Assembly (NCBI RefSeq): GCF_000196175.1
Contig: NC_005363.1
Location: 3,100,001 to 3,164,000, forward strand
DNA from: Bdellovibrio bacteriovorus HD100
Lineage (GTDB): Bacteria > Bdellovibrionota > Bdellovibrionia > Bdellovibrionales > Bdellovibrionaceae
Length of the DNA stretch: 64,000 nucleotides
Reading direction: 5' to 3'
The notes beneath the pieces are model-generated. The model ran no database searches. It was not told where the DNA came from and saw only the letters and a list, made by a program, of their open reading frames with translations. Shown in pieces: positions 1 to 8,808 of this stretch (position 1 is the first letter of the stretch; every line of letters starts with the position of its first letter). The position numbers and the translations under genes were made by a program.

Positions 1-364
1 CAATGTGCTCGTTGGAATAACCAATGACAGGATGGATTGTGGTCAGGAACTTCCAGTCTTTGGCTTCATAGCCGGTCTCTTCGAGCAGTTCTCTTTTTGC
101 CGTCAGAAGGGTTTCTTCGTTGTGGTCTCGTTTTCCGGCAGGAAACTCGAGAAAAACTTTTTTAACCGCGTGACGGTACTGATGAATCATCACCACATTC
201 CCATTTGGCAAAAGCGGAATCATCATCGCGGCGCCGGGATGCAGAATGTACTCACGGGTGTAGGTGCGCCCGTCGGGAGCCTGCACCTGATCCTGTTCAA
301 TTTTGAGGTATCGTCCTTTAAAAATCTGACGCGTGGACAGCGTCTTTTCTTCCAAATGCTTCAT
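1..364 (-). CDS. Nudix hydrolase, ADP-ribose pyrophosphatase-like (3' end off the window)
   Basis: The reverse strand encodes about 121 residues starting MKHLEEKTLSTRQ and running off the left edge. A complete Nudix box is visible (G-x5-E-x7-RELLEETGY, about residues 75-97), the Mg-binding helix that hydrolyses nucleoside diphosphate-X compounds. The preceding sheet (IPLLPNGNVVMIHQYRHAV) and the FLEFPAGK turn resemble ADP-ribose pyrophosphatases (NudF/YffH type), so ADP-ribose or another nucleoside diphosphate sugar is the likely substrate. That substrate is inferred from family resemblance. It is divergent from the outer-membrane protein gene that follows. Confidence 0.85.
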   Translation of the reverse strand, partial: MKHLEEKTLSTRQIFKGRYLKIEQDQVQAPDGRTYTREYILHPGAAMMIPLLPNGNVVMIHQYRHAVKKVFLEFPAGKRDHNEETLLTAKRELLEETGYEAKDWKFLTTIHPVIGYSNEHI

Positions 365-533
365 GGTATTCAGAGTCTCATACCGACACGCTGAAGTCGC
401 TCCATTTCGTCTGGACCAAAGATGGTCCCGCCTTTTGTCCAAAAGGTGTAGAATGGGTGTGGCTCATAGGTGTTGAAATAGTGAGTGTTGTATAGAATGT
501 GTTAAATCAAATTGAAAGATCAGGAGGATCACT

Positions 534-1292
534 ATGAGAGCTTTGAATAAGGTGGGACTGTTCATGTCCACCGCTCTTCTTGTTTCAGTTATGTTTGCCC
601 AGGACGCAAATGCACAACGCCGCCTCAGCCGTGGCCCCAGCCTTTCAGGCGACATGGCTTTGGGTATTGGTATTTCCACAGTCTCTGCCGGACAAAATGA
701 CATGGACTCCCTGATTGATGCGGCTCGCGCCAGCGCGGCCAACGCCGACACCAAAGCCATGGGCAGCGCCTGGGAATTTTATGCCAACTGGTCTTATCGT
801 TTCAGCGGCACCTCTTACGCTTTTGTATTCCGTCCGTCTTACTTCATGCAGGGCACAGAAGGTTCAGGCACTGACGGAAGCTACGACTACAAGTTGACGG
901 GCTACACAGTGTTCCCGATCTTCCGTATCTATCCGCTGGAAAACTCCTTCATCAAGTTCTACATGCAGACAGGCCTGGGTTACGGCAGCCTCAGTGGTGA
1001 AATCACCGCCGGCACCAAGAATCTGGATTTCAAAGGCAGTGCCTTTGGTGCGATGGGTGGTATCGGTGTCGACTTCTGCTTCACCGAAGCCCACTGCCTG
1101 ACAGTGGAAGGGAATCTGCGCTATATGCCGATTGAAAGAAATCTGACGACGGGTGGTAATTGTACCGGGGCCAGCGATATTCCTGGGGTAAGTCAGTGCG
1201 GCGGGGACTCGGAAGTGGAGCGCAATGGAAAAGACCTTGCGACCACTATGTCAGGTATTCAGGGCCTGATTGGCTACACCATGAACTTCTAG
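534..1292 (+). CDS. Predicted outer-membrane beta-barrel protein
   Basis: This 252-residue protein has a cleavable signal peptide (about residues 1-27, ending DANAQ). It then has alternating aromatic/hydrophobic strands such as WEFYANWSYRFSG, YAFVFRPSYFMQG and FIKFYMQTGLGYGSL, and ends in phenylalanine (YTMNF), as barrels recognised by the Bam machinery do. It resembles OmpW/OmpA-like eight-stranded porins in size, but I cannot name a family. A strong Shine-Dalgarno (caggagg) lies 5-11 bases before the ATG, and a terminator follows, so it is probably monocistronic. Confidence 0.75.
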   Translation: MRALNKVGLFMSTALLVSVMFAQDANAQRRLSRGPSLSGDMALGIGISTVSAGQNDMDSLIDAARASAANADTKAMGSAWEFYANWSYRFSGTSYAFVFRPSYFMQGTEGSGTDGSYDYKLTGYTVFPIFRIYPLENSFIKFYMQTGLGYGSLSGEITAGTKNLDFKGSAFGAMGGIGVDFCFTEAHCLTVEGNLRYMPIERNLTTGGNCTGASDIPGVSQCGGDSEVERNGKDLATTMSGIQGLIGYTMNF

Positions 1293-1330
1293 TAAAGATC
1301 CTGTCTTATTTCCGGACTCGTTCCGTCAAA

Positions 1331-1358
1331 AGCCGCCTCATCGAGGTGGCTTTTTTTA
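1331..1358 (+). terminator. Rho-independent terminator after the outer-membrane protein gene
   Basis: A hairpin GCCGCCTC/GAGGTGGC (one G-U pair) with a three-base loop is followed by seven T residues. Confidence 0.8.
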
Positions 1359-1410
1359 TTCCCACTATGAGACTTAAGAAGTGCCCGTTTATTGCCGATA
1401 TTCTAACAGC

Positions 1411-1977
1411 ATGAACACACGGGACGTGAGTAAAATCGCCATATTAGGGATGATCGTGATGATCCTCTCCGCCTGCTCGGACGCCAGTCCCGAGGTCTCT
1501 GTTTTGCGTTCTATGGAAAGCCTGGAATTCAATCCCAACCACGTGGTCACCTCCAGTCTGACCAGCGTGCCCCTGCAGGCCACTTGCGCCAACTTCATCG
1601 GAAAAATTGAAATGAGTCTGGACGGCGGCGCCACCTGGATCACTCCGACCAGCTATGACGGTACGGCTGCCTCAGCTTGTGTCAACGGCAAGTTCAATGT
1701 CAGTCTTTCAAACTTAAAGGCCCCATGGAGTTCTTTGGCCATTGCCGCCGGCCAAACCTTGAAAGTGAAATTCCGCGCGCAACCGCGTCCCAATAATTTT
1801 TTCTATAAAGAAGTGACCGTGCTTTATTCACCTTCTTCCACCCGCAGTCAGGAAGTCCTGATTGGCAGCGCCGAACAGGCCGGCGGTGGATACCGAGTGA
1901 AAAGCCGTCTCCGTCATCAGCAGCAACACGTCGCTGCCGGTGGCAACTTCAAAATCAAAGGGAGAATCACTGAATGA
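1411..1977 (+). CDS. Lipoprotein paired with the fibre gene
   Basis: From ATG 1411 the protein is 188 residues with a lipoprotein signal: a hydrophobic helix followed by the lipobox LSAC (Cys about residue 22), so it should be lipidated after LspA cleavage. A GTG ten codons upstream is possible, but would place charged and polar residues before the signal helix. Neither start has a good Shine-Dalgarno. The mature part has short beta-rich stretches (IEMSLDGGATW, LKVKFRAQPRP) and no family I recognise. Its stop overlaps the ATG of the fibre gene (ATGA), so the two are probably translationally coupled. A role in anchoring or exporting the fibre is inference from this coupling. Confidence 0.7.
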   Translation: MNTRDVSKIAILGMIVMILSACSDASPEVSVLRSMESLEFNPNHVVTSSLTSVPLQATCANFIGKIEMSLDGGATWITPTSYDGTAASACVNGKFNVSLSNLKAPWSSLAIAAGQTLKVKFRAQPRPNNFFYKEVTVLYSPSSTRSQEVLIGSAEQAGGGYRVKSRLRHQQQHVAAGGNFKIKGRITE

Positions 1978-4742
1978 AAAATCTGATTCCCTCCCTCTTT
2001 CTGATTTTGTCAGGTGTTGCCGTTCAGGCTGCGTCCCCTTCACCGGGACCGCTGTTCACCTATGAAGGTCTTTTGACCGACGCCGGCAGCACAGCCATCA
2101 CCACAACCCAGACAGTGCAGTTGCAGATCATCTATCCAGCCAGCTGCGTGGTCTTTGAAGAAACCCACAGCATCACGCCCGGCTCCAGCGGCGAGTTCAG
2201 TGTGATTGTCGGCAGCGGAACCCGCACCGACTCCACTGGCAACACCGCCGATCGCATTTTTGCCTCTTCAGGCAATGTGACCTGTGCCGACACCAGCTCT
2301 GTCGTGGCTTCCGGGTTCACGACACGCTCTTTGCGCGTGCGAGTCGGCGGAACAGATCTGACTCCGGACGTGGCGATCAACACGGTTCCTTTTGCCATCA
2401 ATGCGGCACGCCTGGCCGACAAGACGGCGACGGACTTTGTGCAGATCAGTGCCTCCACGACACAAGCCAATGCCGACAGTGTGTTCAGCCGTTACAACAC
2501 TCTTAACAGCGTTCTGAATTTGTTTGCCACACCTGGCACCAACGGTCAGCTTTTGATCGGAACAGGCACAGGCTACACGCCCGCGACACTGACTGCGGGT
2601 TCGGGGATCAATATCACCAACGGCTCTGGCAGCATCACGATTTCTGCCAGCGGTGGTGGTGGATCCGTGACCTCCGTCACGGCTTTGTCGCCGTTGGTTG
2701 TGGGCGGCACCGCTGCTGTTCCCGAAATTGCCTTGCCACAGGCAAATTCCACCACAAACGGTTTCCTCAGCTCGACCGATTGGCAGGCTTTCAATAACAA
2801 ACAAAACAAAACCCTTTCCAGCGGCAACATCTGGGTGGGCAATGTGGTTGGCTCTGCTGCAGAAGTTTCCGTCAGCGGCGATGCCACCTTGAATTCTTCA
2901 GGCGTTCTAAGCCTTGCCAATGTCGGCACTGCGGGAACTTACGCCAAGGTCACCACTGATGCCAAGGGCCGCGTGACATCGGGCTCGGCCCTGACGGCGG
3001 CGGATATTCCCTCTCTGGACTGGAGTAAAATCACTTCGGGACTGCCGGCCACTCTGGGTGGGTACGGGATCAGTGATGCGGTAAAGAACATGGGTGGTTC
3101 TCCAAGCATCCAGTCAGGAACTGATGCCGCCCGTCCGGCTCCGGGCACAGCAGGCAGAATCTATATTTCTTCTGACACCAATCAGATCTATCGCGACACC
3201 GGCTCTGCCTGGAACACTCTGGGCGGCGGCGGAGGTGCGGCTCTGCCTATCAGCCTGACCACCGAAGTCACTGGCATCTTGCCAATTGCAAATGGCGGTA
3301 CCGGCTCTTCTTCCGTTGCCGGGGCCATGTCTGCCCTTTCCCCGCTTTCGACCAAAGGGGATCTTCTTGTTCACAATGGCACTGCCAACGTCCGCCTGCC
3401 CGCGGGAGCCTCGGGTCAGGTACTGGCTGCTGACACCACAGATGCAAACGGTGTGAAGTGGGTCACGGCCCCTGCGGGTACCGTGACTGCTGTGACTGGA
3501 AACGCCCCGGTTATGGTTTCAAACAACACAACGACTCCATTGATATCAGTCAGTGATGCCACGACCAGCACCAAGGGTGTTGTGCAAATCGGAAACGGCC
3601 TGAATGTCACTTCCGGCACTGTCAGTGTCAATCCAGGCTCATTCCCGTCAGTGGTTCCAGTCACCAAGGGTGGTACCGGGACGGGCACCTTCAACGCCAA
3701 CAAACTGGTTTACACCAACGCCTCAGGCTCAGCCTTTACCGAGTTTGCCTGCGGCATTGGCATGGCCATCGCCTTTGATGGCACAGGTATCGCAGGCTGT
3801 TCAAGTTACAGCTCTTTGGGAGTCATCGTGAACTCTGGAAACTCGCTTGGCATCCCTATGGCTGTCGGTACGAACGATGCTTTCAGTCTGTCTTTTGAAA
3901 CCAACAACACCCCACGGATGACGATTGATGACGTCGGTCGTGTCGGTGTGGGCACAACCGCACCGACGAGCGCGTTGCACGTGATCGGCACCGGAGAAGT
4001 TGCGCGCTTTGTGACGTCGGCGACCGGTGGGGTCGTGATTGACTCCACGGCACTGAACTACAATCCCTCTCTGATCTATAGAAAAACCAACATCAACCGC
4101 TGGTCGATGATGGTGAATGCCGCCTCTGAAACGGGAGGCAACGCCGGCTCCAACCTGAGCATTCTGCGCTATGACGACACCGGCGCCACCCTGGGCGCGG
4201 CAGTGACCATTGATCGCGCTTCAGGCTTTTTTGGTATTAACACGGCGGCGCCAGCCTACAACATTCATGTCACGGGAACTGCCGGCTTAAGCACAGGCTC
4301 TGCGTGGACTGTCGCATCTGATGCGCGCCTCAAGGACGTGCATGGCGACTATGAGTTCGGCTTGAGTGAAATCCTGAAGCTGCACACTGTTCGCTATAAC
4401 TACAAAAAAGACAATGCCGCAAAAATCCCGTCGGATGTTCCGATGGTGGGTTTCATCGCGCAGGAAGTTCAGCAGGTCATCCCGGATGCGGTGAAAACCC
4501 GTGCGGACGGCTATCTGGAACTGAACGTGGATCCGATTCACTGGGCGACAGTCAATGCCGTCAAAGAACTTCACGGCATGTGCAAAGCCACTGAGGAACA
4601 GCTGAACACCATCACTCGCCGTGTGTCTTCTTTGGAAGAAGACGCTGCTGTGAAAGACCTGCGCATCAAAGCTCTGGAAGACGAAAACAAAAATCTCAAA
4701 AAAGATCTCGAACTGATCAAAGCCAAACTCGGCCTTCAGTAA
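1974..4742 (+). CDS. Trimeric fibre/adhesin with C-terminal S74 intramolecular chaperone
   Basis: This 922-residue exported protein has a signal peptide (about 1-19), an N-terminal head (about 25-150) and a long Ser/Thr/Gly-rich body with phage-tail-fibre-like blocks (SVTSVTALSPLVVGG, STTNGFLSSTDW, ILPIANGGTGSS). The C-terminal endosialidase-type chaperone (peptidase S74) shows the Ser/Lys pair in ASDARLKD (S782, K787), five residues apart as in the family. A predicted coiled coil (about 860-920) follows. S74 domains trimerise the fibre and then cut themselves off. Fibres of this design are known in Bdellovibrio as mosaic adhesive trimers used in prey recognition. From memory this locus may correspond to Bd3182 of strain HD100, which I cannot confirm here. 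Confidence 0.85.
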   Translation: MKNLIPSLFLILSGVAVQAASPSPGPLFTYEGLLTDAGSTAITTTQTVQLQIIYPASCVVFEETHSITPGSSGEFSVIVGSGTRTDSTGNTADRIFASSGNVTCADTSSVVASGFTTRSLRVRVGGTDLTPDVAINTVPFAINAARLADKTATDFVQISASTTQANADSVFSRYNTLNSVLNLFATPGTNGQLLIGTGTGYTPATLTAGSGINITNGSGSITISASGGGGSVTSVTALSPLVVGGTAAVPEIALPQANSTTNGFLSSTDWQAFNNKQNKTLSSGNIWVGNVVGSAAEVSVSGDATLNSSGVLSLANVGTAGTYAKVTTDAKGRVTSGSALTAADIPSLDWSKITSGLPATLGGYGISDAVKNMGGSPSIQSGTDAARPAPGTAGRIYISSDTNQIYRDTGSAWNTLGGGGGAALPISLTTEVTGILPIANGGTGSSSVAGAMSALSPLSTKGDLLVHNGTANVRLPAGASGQVLAADTTDANGVKWVTAPAGTVTAVTGNAPVMVSNNTTTPLISVSDATTSTKGVVQIGNGLNVTSGTVSVNPGSFPSVVPVTKGGTGTGTFNANKLVYTNASGSAFTEFACGIGMAIAFDGTGIAGCSSYSSLGVIVNSGNSLGIPMAVGTNDAFSLSFETNNTPRMTIDDVGRVGVGTTAPTSALHVIGTGEVARFVTSATGGVVIDSTALNYNPSLIYRKTNINRWSMMVNAASETGGNAGSNLSILRYDDTGATLGAAVTIDRASGFFGINTAAPAYNIHVTGTAGLSTGSAWTVASDARLKDVHGDYEFGLSEILKLHTVRYNYKKDNAAKIPSDVPMVGFIAQEVQQVIPDAVKTRADGYLELNVDPIHWATVNAVKELHGMCKATEEQLNTITRRVSSLEEDAAVKDLRIKALEDENKNLKKDLELIKAKLGLQ

Positions 4743-4852
4743 TCTCATATCGAAACTGCAAAACATACCAATATCATACGACGTGTGGGTGATACTTCCA
4801 CAGTTCTTACAATTTTGTTAATCTTGTGGATAGCTGATTGTTGAGGTACGTA

Positions 4853-6031
4853 ATGACTAAATCACTGTTCTTGGCTGTGCTGTTGGTGTCCCCATTTGCA
4901 CTGGCAAAAAAACAAAATGAACCCAATATTCACACGCGTGGTCTGCTTAAGAAAATCACGTGCAGCTATCACGGAAGCGGAAAAACCCCAACTGGGGAAA
5001 GCATCGGCTCGGTGGATTTTGCCGATCCGGAAAAAACTGTTTGTGATCCCCTGGGAAGCGGCTCTGCCAACAACAGCGAAAACGGACTGTTTGCGAAATT
5101 GTTCGTAAAAAGCCCGGAAATGTCCAGCCCCGTTAAAAGTGTGATGGACTATTACAACCAAGGTGTGAAGCTGGATCAGGATCTTTATTTTTCGGATGTG
5201 AATGTCCCGACCCGTATTTTTACAGATGGCTTTGCCACCAAAAACGGCGAAGTGCTCGTGGATGCCAGCGGCAACAAGCTGATCGAAAACTTTGCCATCG
5301 AATACACCTCTGTTCTGAAGCTTTCAGACCAGGATCGCGAAGGCCACTACGAGATTTCACTGCTGTCGGATGACGGCGCCCGCCTGTTTGTGAAAGAGGC
5401 TGGTGTGTGGAATGAACTGGTGAACAACGATGGTGTGCACCCGACCCGCCTGGGCTGCCCTTATCGCACAGTGGAAATGAAGAAAGACACCGAACTGCCG
5501 ATCCGTATTCTGTACTATCAGGGGCCCCGCTATCACATCGCCAACGTAATGCTGTGGAAGCACCACAAGAAAGCGCAAAGCTGGAAAAAACCCTCTTCCC
5601 ATTCACTGTGTGGCATTCAGAGCAATAGTTTCTTCTATAACCCCAAAACCGGAAAAAAACAGGCCGCGGTGAAGGTTCTGGAGGCCACCGGCTGGGATGT
5701 GGTTGCTCCGGCAAACTTCCACATGCCTCCTTTGAAACCCAATCCATGCGTCGAACCTGACTTCGCCATCAGCGACTTTAAAGTGGCCTCCCTGGCGGCT
5801 CCAAATGCAGAGATCACCTGGTCGACAAACTTCCCGTCTACCAGCCAGATCTATATCGTCAATATCTTCACGGGTGAGGAAATGTACACGACTGTTGATA
5901 CCGAGATGGTCACAAGCCACAAAGCTGTCTTAAGCGGCCTGATCCACGGTTTGCAGTATCAGATCCAGGCCATCAGTGTGGACGCCAAGGGCAAAGAGGT
6001 CCGCAGCCCTGCTGTCATGCTTCTGCCCTAG
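4853..6031 (+). CDS. Exported protein with PA14-like and fibronectin III-like domains
   Basis: From ATG 4853, preceded by TTGAGGT, the protein is 392 residues; a TTG five codons upstream is less likely. It has a signal peptide (ending PFALAKK). A region at about 75-250 with the hallmarks of a PA14 beta-barrel follows: LFAKLF at its start, then YEISLLSDDGARLFV, followed by W and NNDGVHPTR. PA14 domains bind glycans or act as scaffolds in toxins and adhesins. The last ~90 residues (ISDFKVASLAAPNAEITWST to the end) look like one fibronectin III module. Its place directly after the fibre gene suggests a surface or prey-contact role, but that is inference. Confidence 0.65.
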   Translation: MTKSLFLAVLLVSPFALAKKQNEPNIHTRGLLKKITCSYHGSGKTPTGESIGSVDFADPEKTVCDPLGSGSANNSENGLFAKLFVKSPEMSSPVKSVMDYYNQGVKLDQDLYFSDVNVPTRIFTDGFATKNGEVLVDASGNKLIENFAIEYTSVLKLSDQDREGHYEISLLSDDGARLFVKEAGVWNELVNNDGVHPTRLGCPYRTVEMKKDTELPIRILYYQGPRYHIANVMLWKHHKKAQSWKKPSSHSLCGIQSNSFFYNPKTGKKQAAVKVLEATGWDVVAPANFHMPPLKPNPCVEPDFAISDFKVASLAAPNAEITWSTNFPSTSQIYIVNIFTGEEMYTTVDTEMVTSHKAVLSGLIHGLQYQIQAISVDAKGKEVRSPAVMLLP

Positions 6032-6072
6032 GCATGAACCGGGCTCGCCGACAATGCCCGCATTGAGCCCTT

Positions 6073-6089
6073 GTTGACGCGCTGTCAAC
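6073..6089. promoter_or_regulatory. Interrupted palindrome upstream of hmgA
   Basis: GTTGAC-gcgct-GTCAAC is a perfect 6-bp inverted repeat about 75 bases before the hmgA ATG. Size and position suit a repressor operator, but no regulator gene is adjacent. Confidence 0.3.
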
Positions 6090-6164
6090 ACGTCATTTAT
6101 CAGCCCCCGCGGTTGAGGGGCATCCCTGTTGATTTTTTACCTGGGACCTGATTATCTGTCCCAT

Positions 6165-7454
6165 ATGGAAACAAAATACTTATCAGGTTTCGGAAATCAT
6201 TTTTCCACAGAAGCTCGCCCGAACTCTTTGCCTCAGGACCAGAACTCTCCGCAAAAGGCCCCGGCGGGTCTTTATCCTGAACAGCTGAGCGGAACCGCTT
6301 TCACAGCTCCTCGCCATTCCAATATGTTCTCCTGGCTTTACCGGATCCGTCCGTCCGTGATGCACAAACCTTTTGCCCCGCTGAAGGATCTGACGGCGAA
6401 GACCTTCTTCAAACCTCAGCACATCAACCCCAATCAAATGCGCTGGAATCCGCTGGCAGACACTTCCGCGAAACAGGATTTCGTGGAAGGCATCCGCACC
6501 GTGTGTGGTACAGGTTCTGTGCACGAACAACGTGGTTTGAATGCGCACCTTTATTCTTTCAACAAGTCCATGGACACGCGTTACTTCATGAATGCGGATG
6601 GTGACTTCCTGCTGGTTCCGCAAAAAGGTGCTTTGCATGTAAAAACCGAAATGGGCTTTATGGAAGTTGAACCCGGCGAAATCGCCCTGGTTCCCCGCGG
6701 AGTGAAGTTCCAGGTGAATCCGCTGAAAGACGGCACCACTTGCACCGGCTATATCGGTGAAAACTTTGGTGCAGCTTTCAGACTGCCGGACCTGGGCCCG
6801 ATTGGCGCCAATGGTTTGGCGCACCGTCGTCACTTCCTGACTCCGGTGGCGGCGTTTGAAGACAAAGAAGGAAAGTTTGAACTGGTCGGCAAATTTGCCG
6901 GCGAACTGTGGGGCGCTGAAATCGGTCACTCGCCACTGGATGTGGTGGCATGGCACGGAAACTTTGTGCCGTTCAAGTATGACCTGCGCAAATTCAACAC
7001 CATCAACACCGTCAGCTACGATCATCCAGATCCATCCATCTTCACCGTGCTGACTTCACCAAGTGAAGTGCCGGGCACCGCGAACGTGGACTTTGCGATC
7101 TTCCCACCGCGCTGGATGGTGGGTGAACACACCTTCCGCCCACCGTACTTCCACCGCAACTGCATGAGCGAATACATGGGTTTGATCTATGGCGAATACG
7201 ACGCGAAAACCGCTGGGGGTTTTGTTCCTGGGGGCGGCAGCTTGCACAACTTCTATTCCGCCCACGGACCGGATGTCGATGCCTTTGAAAAAGCCAGCAA
7301 TGTGGATTTGAAACCACACAAGATTGAAGCCACCATGGCCTTTATGTTTGAATCCCGTTCGCCGTATATGGTGACAGACTTCGCGATGGGGAAAGACTTC
7401 CTACAGGGCGATTATCAAAACTGCTGGCAGGGTTTTAAAAAGTACTTCAAATAA
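6165..7454 (+). CDS. hmgA: Homogentisate 1,2-dioxygenase
   Basis: The enzyme opens the ring of homogentisate to maleylacetoacetate in tyrosine/phenylalanine breakdown. From ATG 6165 it has 429 residues, the usual length, beginning [13 protein letters not shown] as in the family. The ferrous-iron ligands are present: H330 and E336 in [11 protein letters not shown], and H367 in SAHGPD. A TTG at 6129 has the better Shine-Dalgarno (gagggg, 8 bases away) and would add 12 residues, while the ATG has only a small hairpin before it; the start is therefore uncertain. No maleylacetoacetate isomerase or fumarylacetoacetase lies beside it, so the rest of the pathway must be elsewhere. Confidence 0.97.
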   Translation: METKYLSGFGNHFSTEARPNSLPQDQNSPQKAPAGLYPEQLSGTAFTAPRHSNMFSWLYRIRPSVMHKPFAPLKDLTAKTFFKPQHINPNQMRWNPLADTSAKQDFVEGIRTVCGTGSVHEQRGLNAHLYSFNKSMDTRYFMNADGDFLLVPQKGALHVKTEMGFMEVEPGEIALVPRGVKFQVNPLKDGTTCTGYIGENFGAAFRLPDLGPIGANGLAHRRHFLTPVAAFEDKEGKFELVGKFAGELWGAEIGHSPLDVVAWHGNFVPFKYDLRKFNTINTVSYDHPDPSIFTVLTSPSEVPGTANVDFAIFPPRWMVGEHTFRPPYFHRNCMSEYMGLIYGEYDAKTAGGFVPGGGSLHNFYSAHGPDVDAFEKASNVDLKPHKIEATMAFMFESRSPYMVTDFAMGKDFLQGDYQNCWQGFKKYFK

Positions 7455-7456
7455 AG

Positions 7457-7485
7457 AAAAAGCCGGGGCAGCCCGGCTTTTTTTA
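7457..7485. terminator. Bidirectional terminator between hmgA and the methyltransferase gene
   Basis: AGCCGGG-gcag-CCCGGCT is flanked by A residues on the left and seven T residues on the right, so it can serve both convergent genes. It overlaps the stop codon region of the methyltransferase. Confidence 0.85.
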
Positions 7486-8241
7486 TTTCATTCGTGCGTG
7501 GAAAATACGAGTGTCATATTCAATCCGCACCATTCCGTTTTTTTGATACTTGTCGAACAAAGCCTGCAGCTCCGCTTTCATGGCCGGATAAACTTCGCTG
7601 TCCGCCTGAGGCATATATGACGAAGACAACAGACGCCCTAACAAGCCATCAAAATCCAGATCCTGATAATTGAAGATCACATGTTCGTTGTAGGCCCCCA
7701 GAAAACTTTCAATCTGCTTCTGATCAATGTTGTTGTGACGAACCTGCTTATAGTCTGAACCGTACTTCGCAATCAGCGCTTCATAGTCCACGTTAAATCC
7801 CGTGCCCGTCATGCGACGATCATTCCAGATCAACGCCGCGGTTCCCGGCGATTTCAGAATGCGTTTGAATTCTTTCTGCGTCGCCACTGGCTCAAACCAG
7901 TGAAAGGCCTGAGCGGCAATCACGAAATCCACGCTGTCGGCAGGCAGCCCGGTGTTTTCCGATGAACCATTCACACTGCGAAAGTCAGGATAACCCACCA
8001 GGTTCTTTTCGGCAGCAGCCCGCATTTTGGCGTTGGGTTCAACCCCGTACACGGTGTTGCCATGGTTTAGAAAGATCTCGGCGGAAATCCCAGTTCCCGA
8101 ACCCACATCGGCAACCGCACTTGCCGCGGTCAGCCCCAATTGGTCGGTGAAAAACTTAAGAAGTTCAGAAGGATACGAGGGTCGAAACTTGACGTAGTTA
8201 TCAACCCGGTCGCTGAATCGTTGAGTCGGTTTGAAATCCAT
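7483..8241 (-). CDS. SAM-dependent methyltransferase (class I, Methyltransf_11 type)
   Basis: The 252-residue protein shows the Rossmann SAM-binding motif I VADVGSGTGISAEIF (about residues 40-54), an acidic motif II (VYGVEPNAKM) and motif IV FVIAAQAFHWF. The N-terminal RFSDRVDNYVKFRPSYP is typical of the small-molecule methyltransferases often annotated with UbiE/COQ5 or trans-aconitate families. The substrate is unknown. It is convergent with hmgA, and a dispersed repeat element begins about 20 bases upstream of its start. Confidence 0.85.
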   Translation of the reverse strand: MDFKPTQRFSDRVDNYVKFRPSYPSELLKFFTDQLGLTAASAVADVGSGTGISAEIFLNHGNTVYGVEPNAKMRAAAEKNLVGYPDFRSVNGSSENTGLPADSVDFVIAAQAFHWFEPVATQKEFKRILKSPGTAALIWNDRRMTGTGFNVDYEALIAKYGSDYKQVRHNNIDQKQIESFLGAYNEHVIFNYQDLDFDGLLGRLLSSSYMPQADSEVYPAMKAELQALFDKYQKNGMVRIEYDTRIFHARMK

Positions 8242-8259
8242 ATCCAGATTCTGTCGCAG

Positions 8260-8335
8260 CGCTTCGGAAAAAGTAAGCAGGTACCTTTTAGTTGGCCCTC
8301 CTGCGGAGGGTGCCCCAGCAGGTACCTTTTAGTTT
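8260..8335. repeat. Dispersed intergenic repeat, copy 1 (with hairpin)
   Basis: A unit beginning cgcttcggaaaaagtaagca and continuing ggtaccttttagtt spans 8260-8293. A shorter copy, agcaggtaccttttagtt, begins at 8317. Between them CCCTCC-tgc-GGAGGG forms a hairpin (8296-8310). The same sequence occurs inverted at 35751-35825, so this is a genome-level repeat family. The shorter copy supplies the TAA stop of the exported protein gene on the minus strand. Confidence 0.85.
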
Positions 8336-8808
8336 ATGATGTCCATTTTCTTTTGGATTTTAATTGGGGTCAGGTGGCCGTTGCCGGATTCGGTGTGCCC
8401 GATCAGCTCGACAGTGGCTGTGACTTTTTCGGGGCTGCCAATTGGCAATCCGCCGCACTTGATCGGACAAGTCAGATCCAGAATTTCGTTATTGGTCATG
8501 CGCACCGGGATGCCAATGGCATCCAACTGATAATCAGAATAGGTGCAGGTGTAAGAACGCACGGAAGATTTGAATGTCACCTGAATCATCGCCGGAGCAA
8601 AGAATTCACCACTGCGGTTGGCGATGCGAATCTGAGGAATATCAATATACGGCGAAGCGATGTCACGACGGTTGGAACCATCCTGATAAGACATGCAGCT
8701 GATGGAGGTGGAGTGAATGACGAAGGCCTCTTTTTGCACTGTCATTTCCACAGATGCCTGAGTTGTCACAGCGAACAATAGTACCAAAGCGCTGACGGTT
8801 AATCTCAT
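8329..8808 (-). CDS. Small exported protein of unknown function
   Basis: The protein is 159 residues with a signal peptide (about 1-18, ending TQAS). Four cysteines lie in the mature part (SISCMSY, YTCTYSD, LTCPIKCGG), which suggests disulphides in the periplasm or outside the cell. It is beta-rich, with no family I recognise. It lies immediately downstream of the LpxH-like gene, with a 4-base overlap (8805-8808), so it is probably in the ftsZ transcript. Its stop codon falls inside a dispersed repeat, so insertion of the repeat may have trimmed or remade its C-terminus. Confidence 0.6.
   Translation of the reverse strand: MRLTVSALVLLFAVTTQASVEMTVQKEAFVIHSTSISCMSYQDGSNRRDIASPYIDIPQIRIANRSGEFFAPAMIQVTFKSSVRSYTCTYSDYQLDAIGIPVRMTNNEILDLTCPIKCGGLPIGSPEKVTATVELIGHTESGNGHLTPIKIQKKMDIIN

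Noticed and set aside
473-496. Promoter TTGAAA...TATAGA before the first outer-membrane protein
   Set aside because: The gap between the boxes is 12 bases, too short to be functional as read.
864-1094. Open frames on the opposite strand of the outer-membrane protein and many similar long antisense frames, e.g. 16663-18000 and 9815-11314
   Set aside because: They lie wholly inside well-supported genes, have no Shine-Dalgarno or family motifs, and arise from the GC-rich codon pattern.
1974-4742. Possible prophage, because of the tail-fibre-like protein
   Set aside because: No capsid, portal, terminase, integrase or lysis genes are nearby. The protein has its own signal peptide and sits with a lipoprotein, which fits a cell-surface fibre better.
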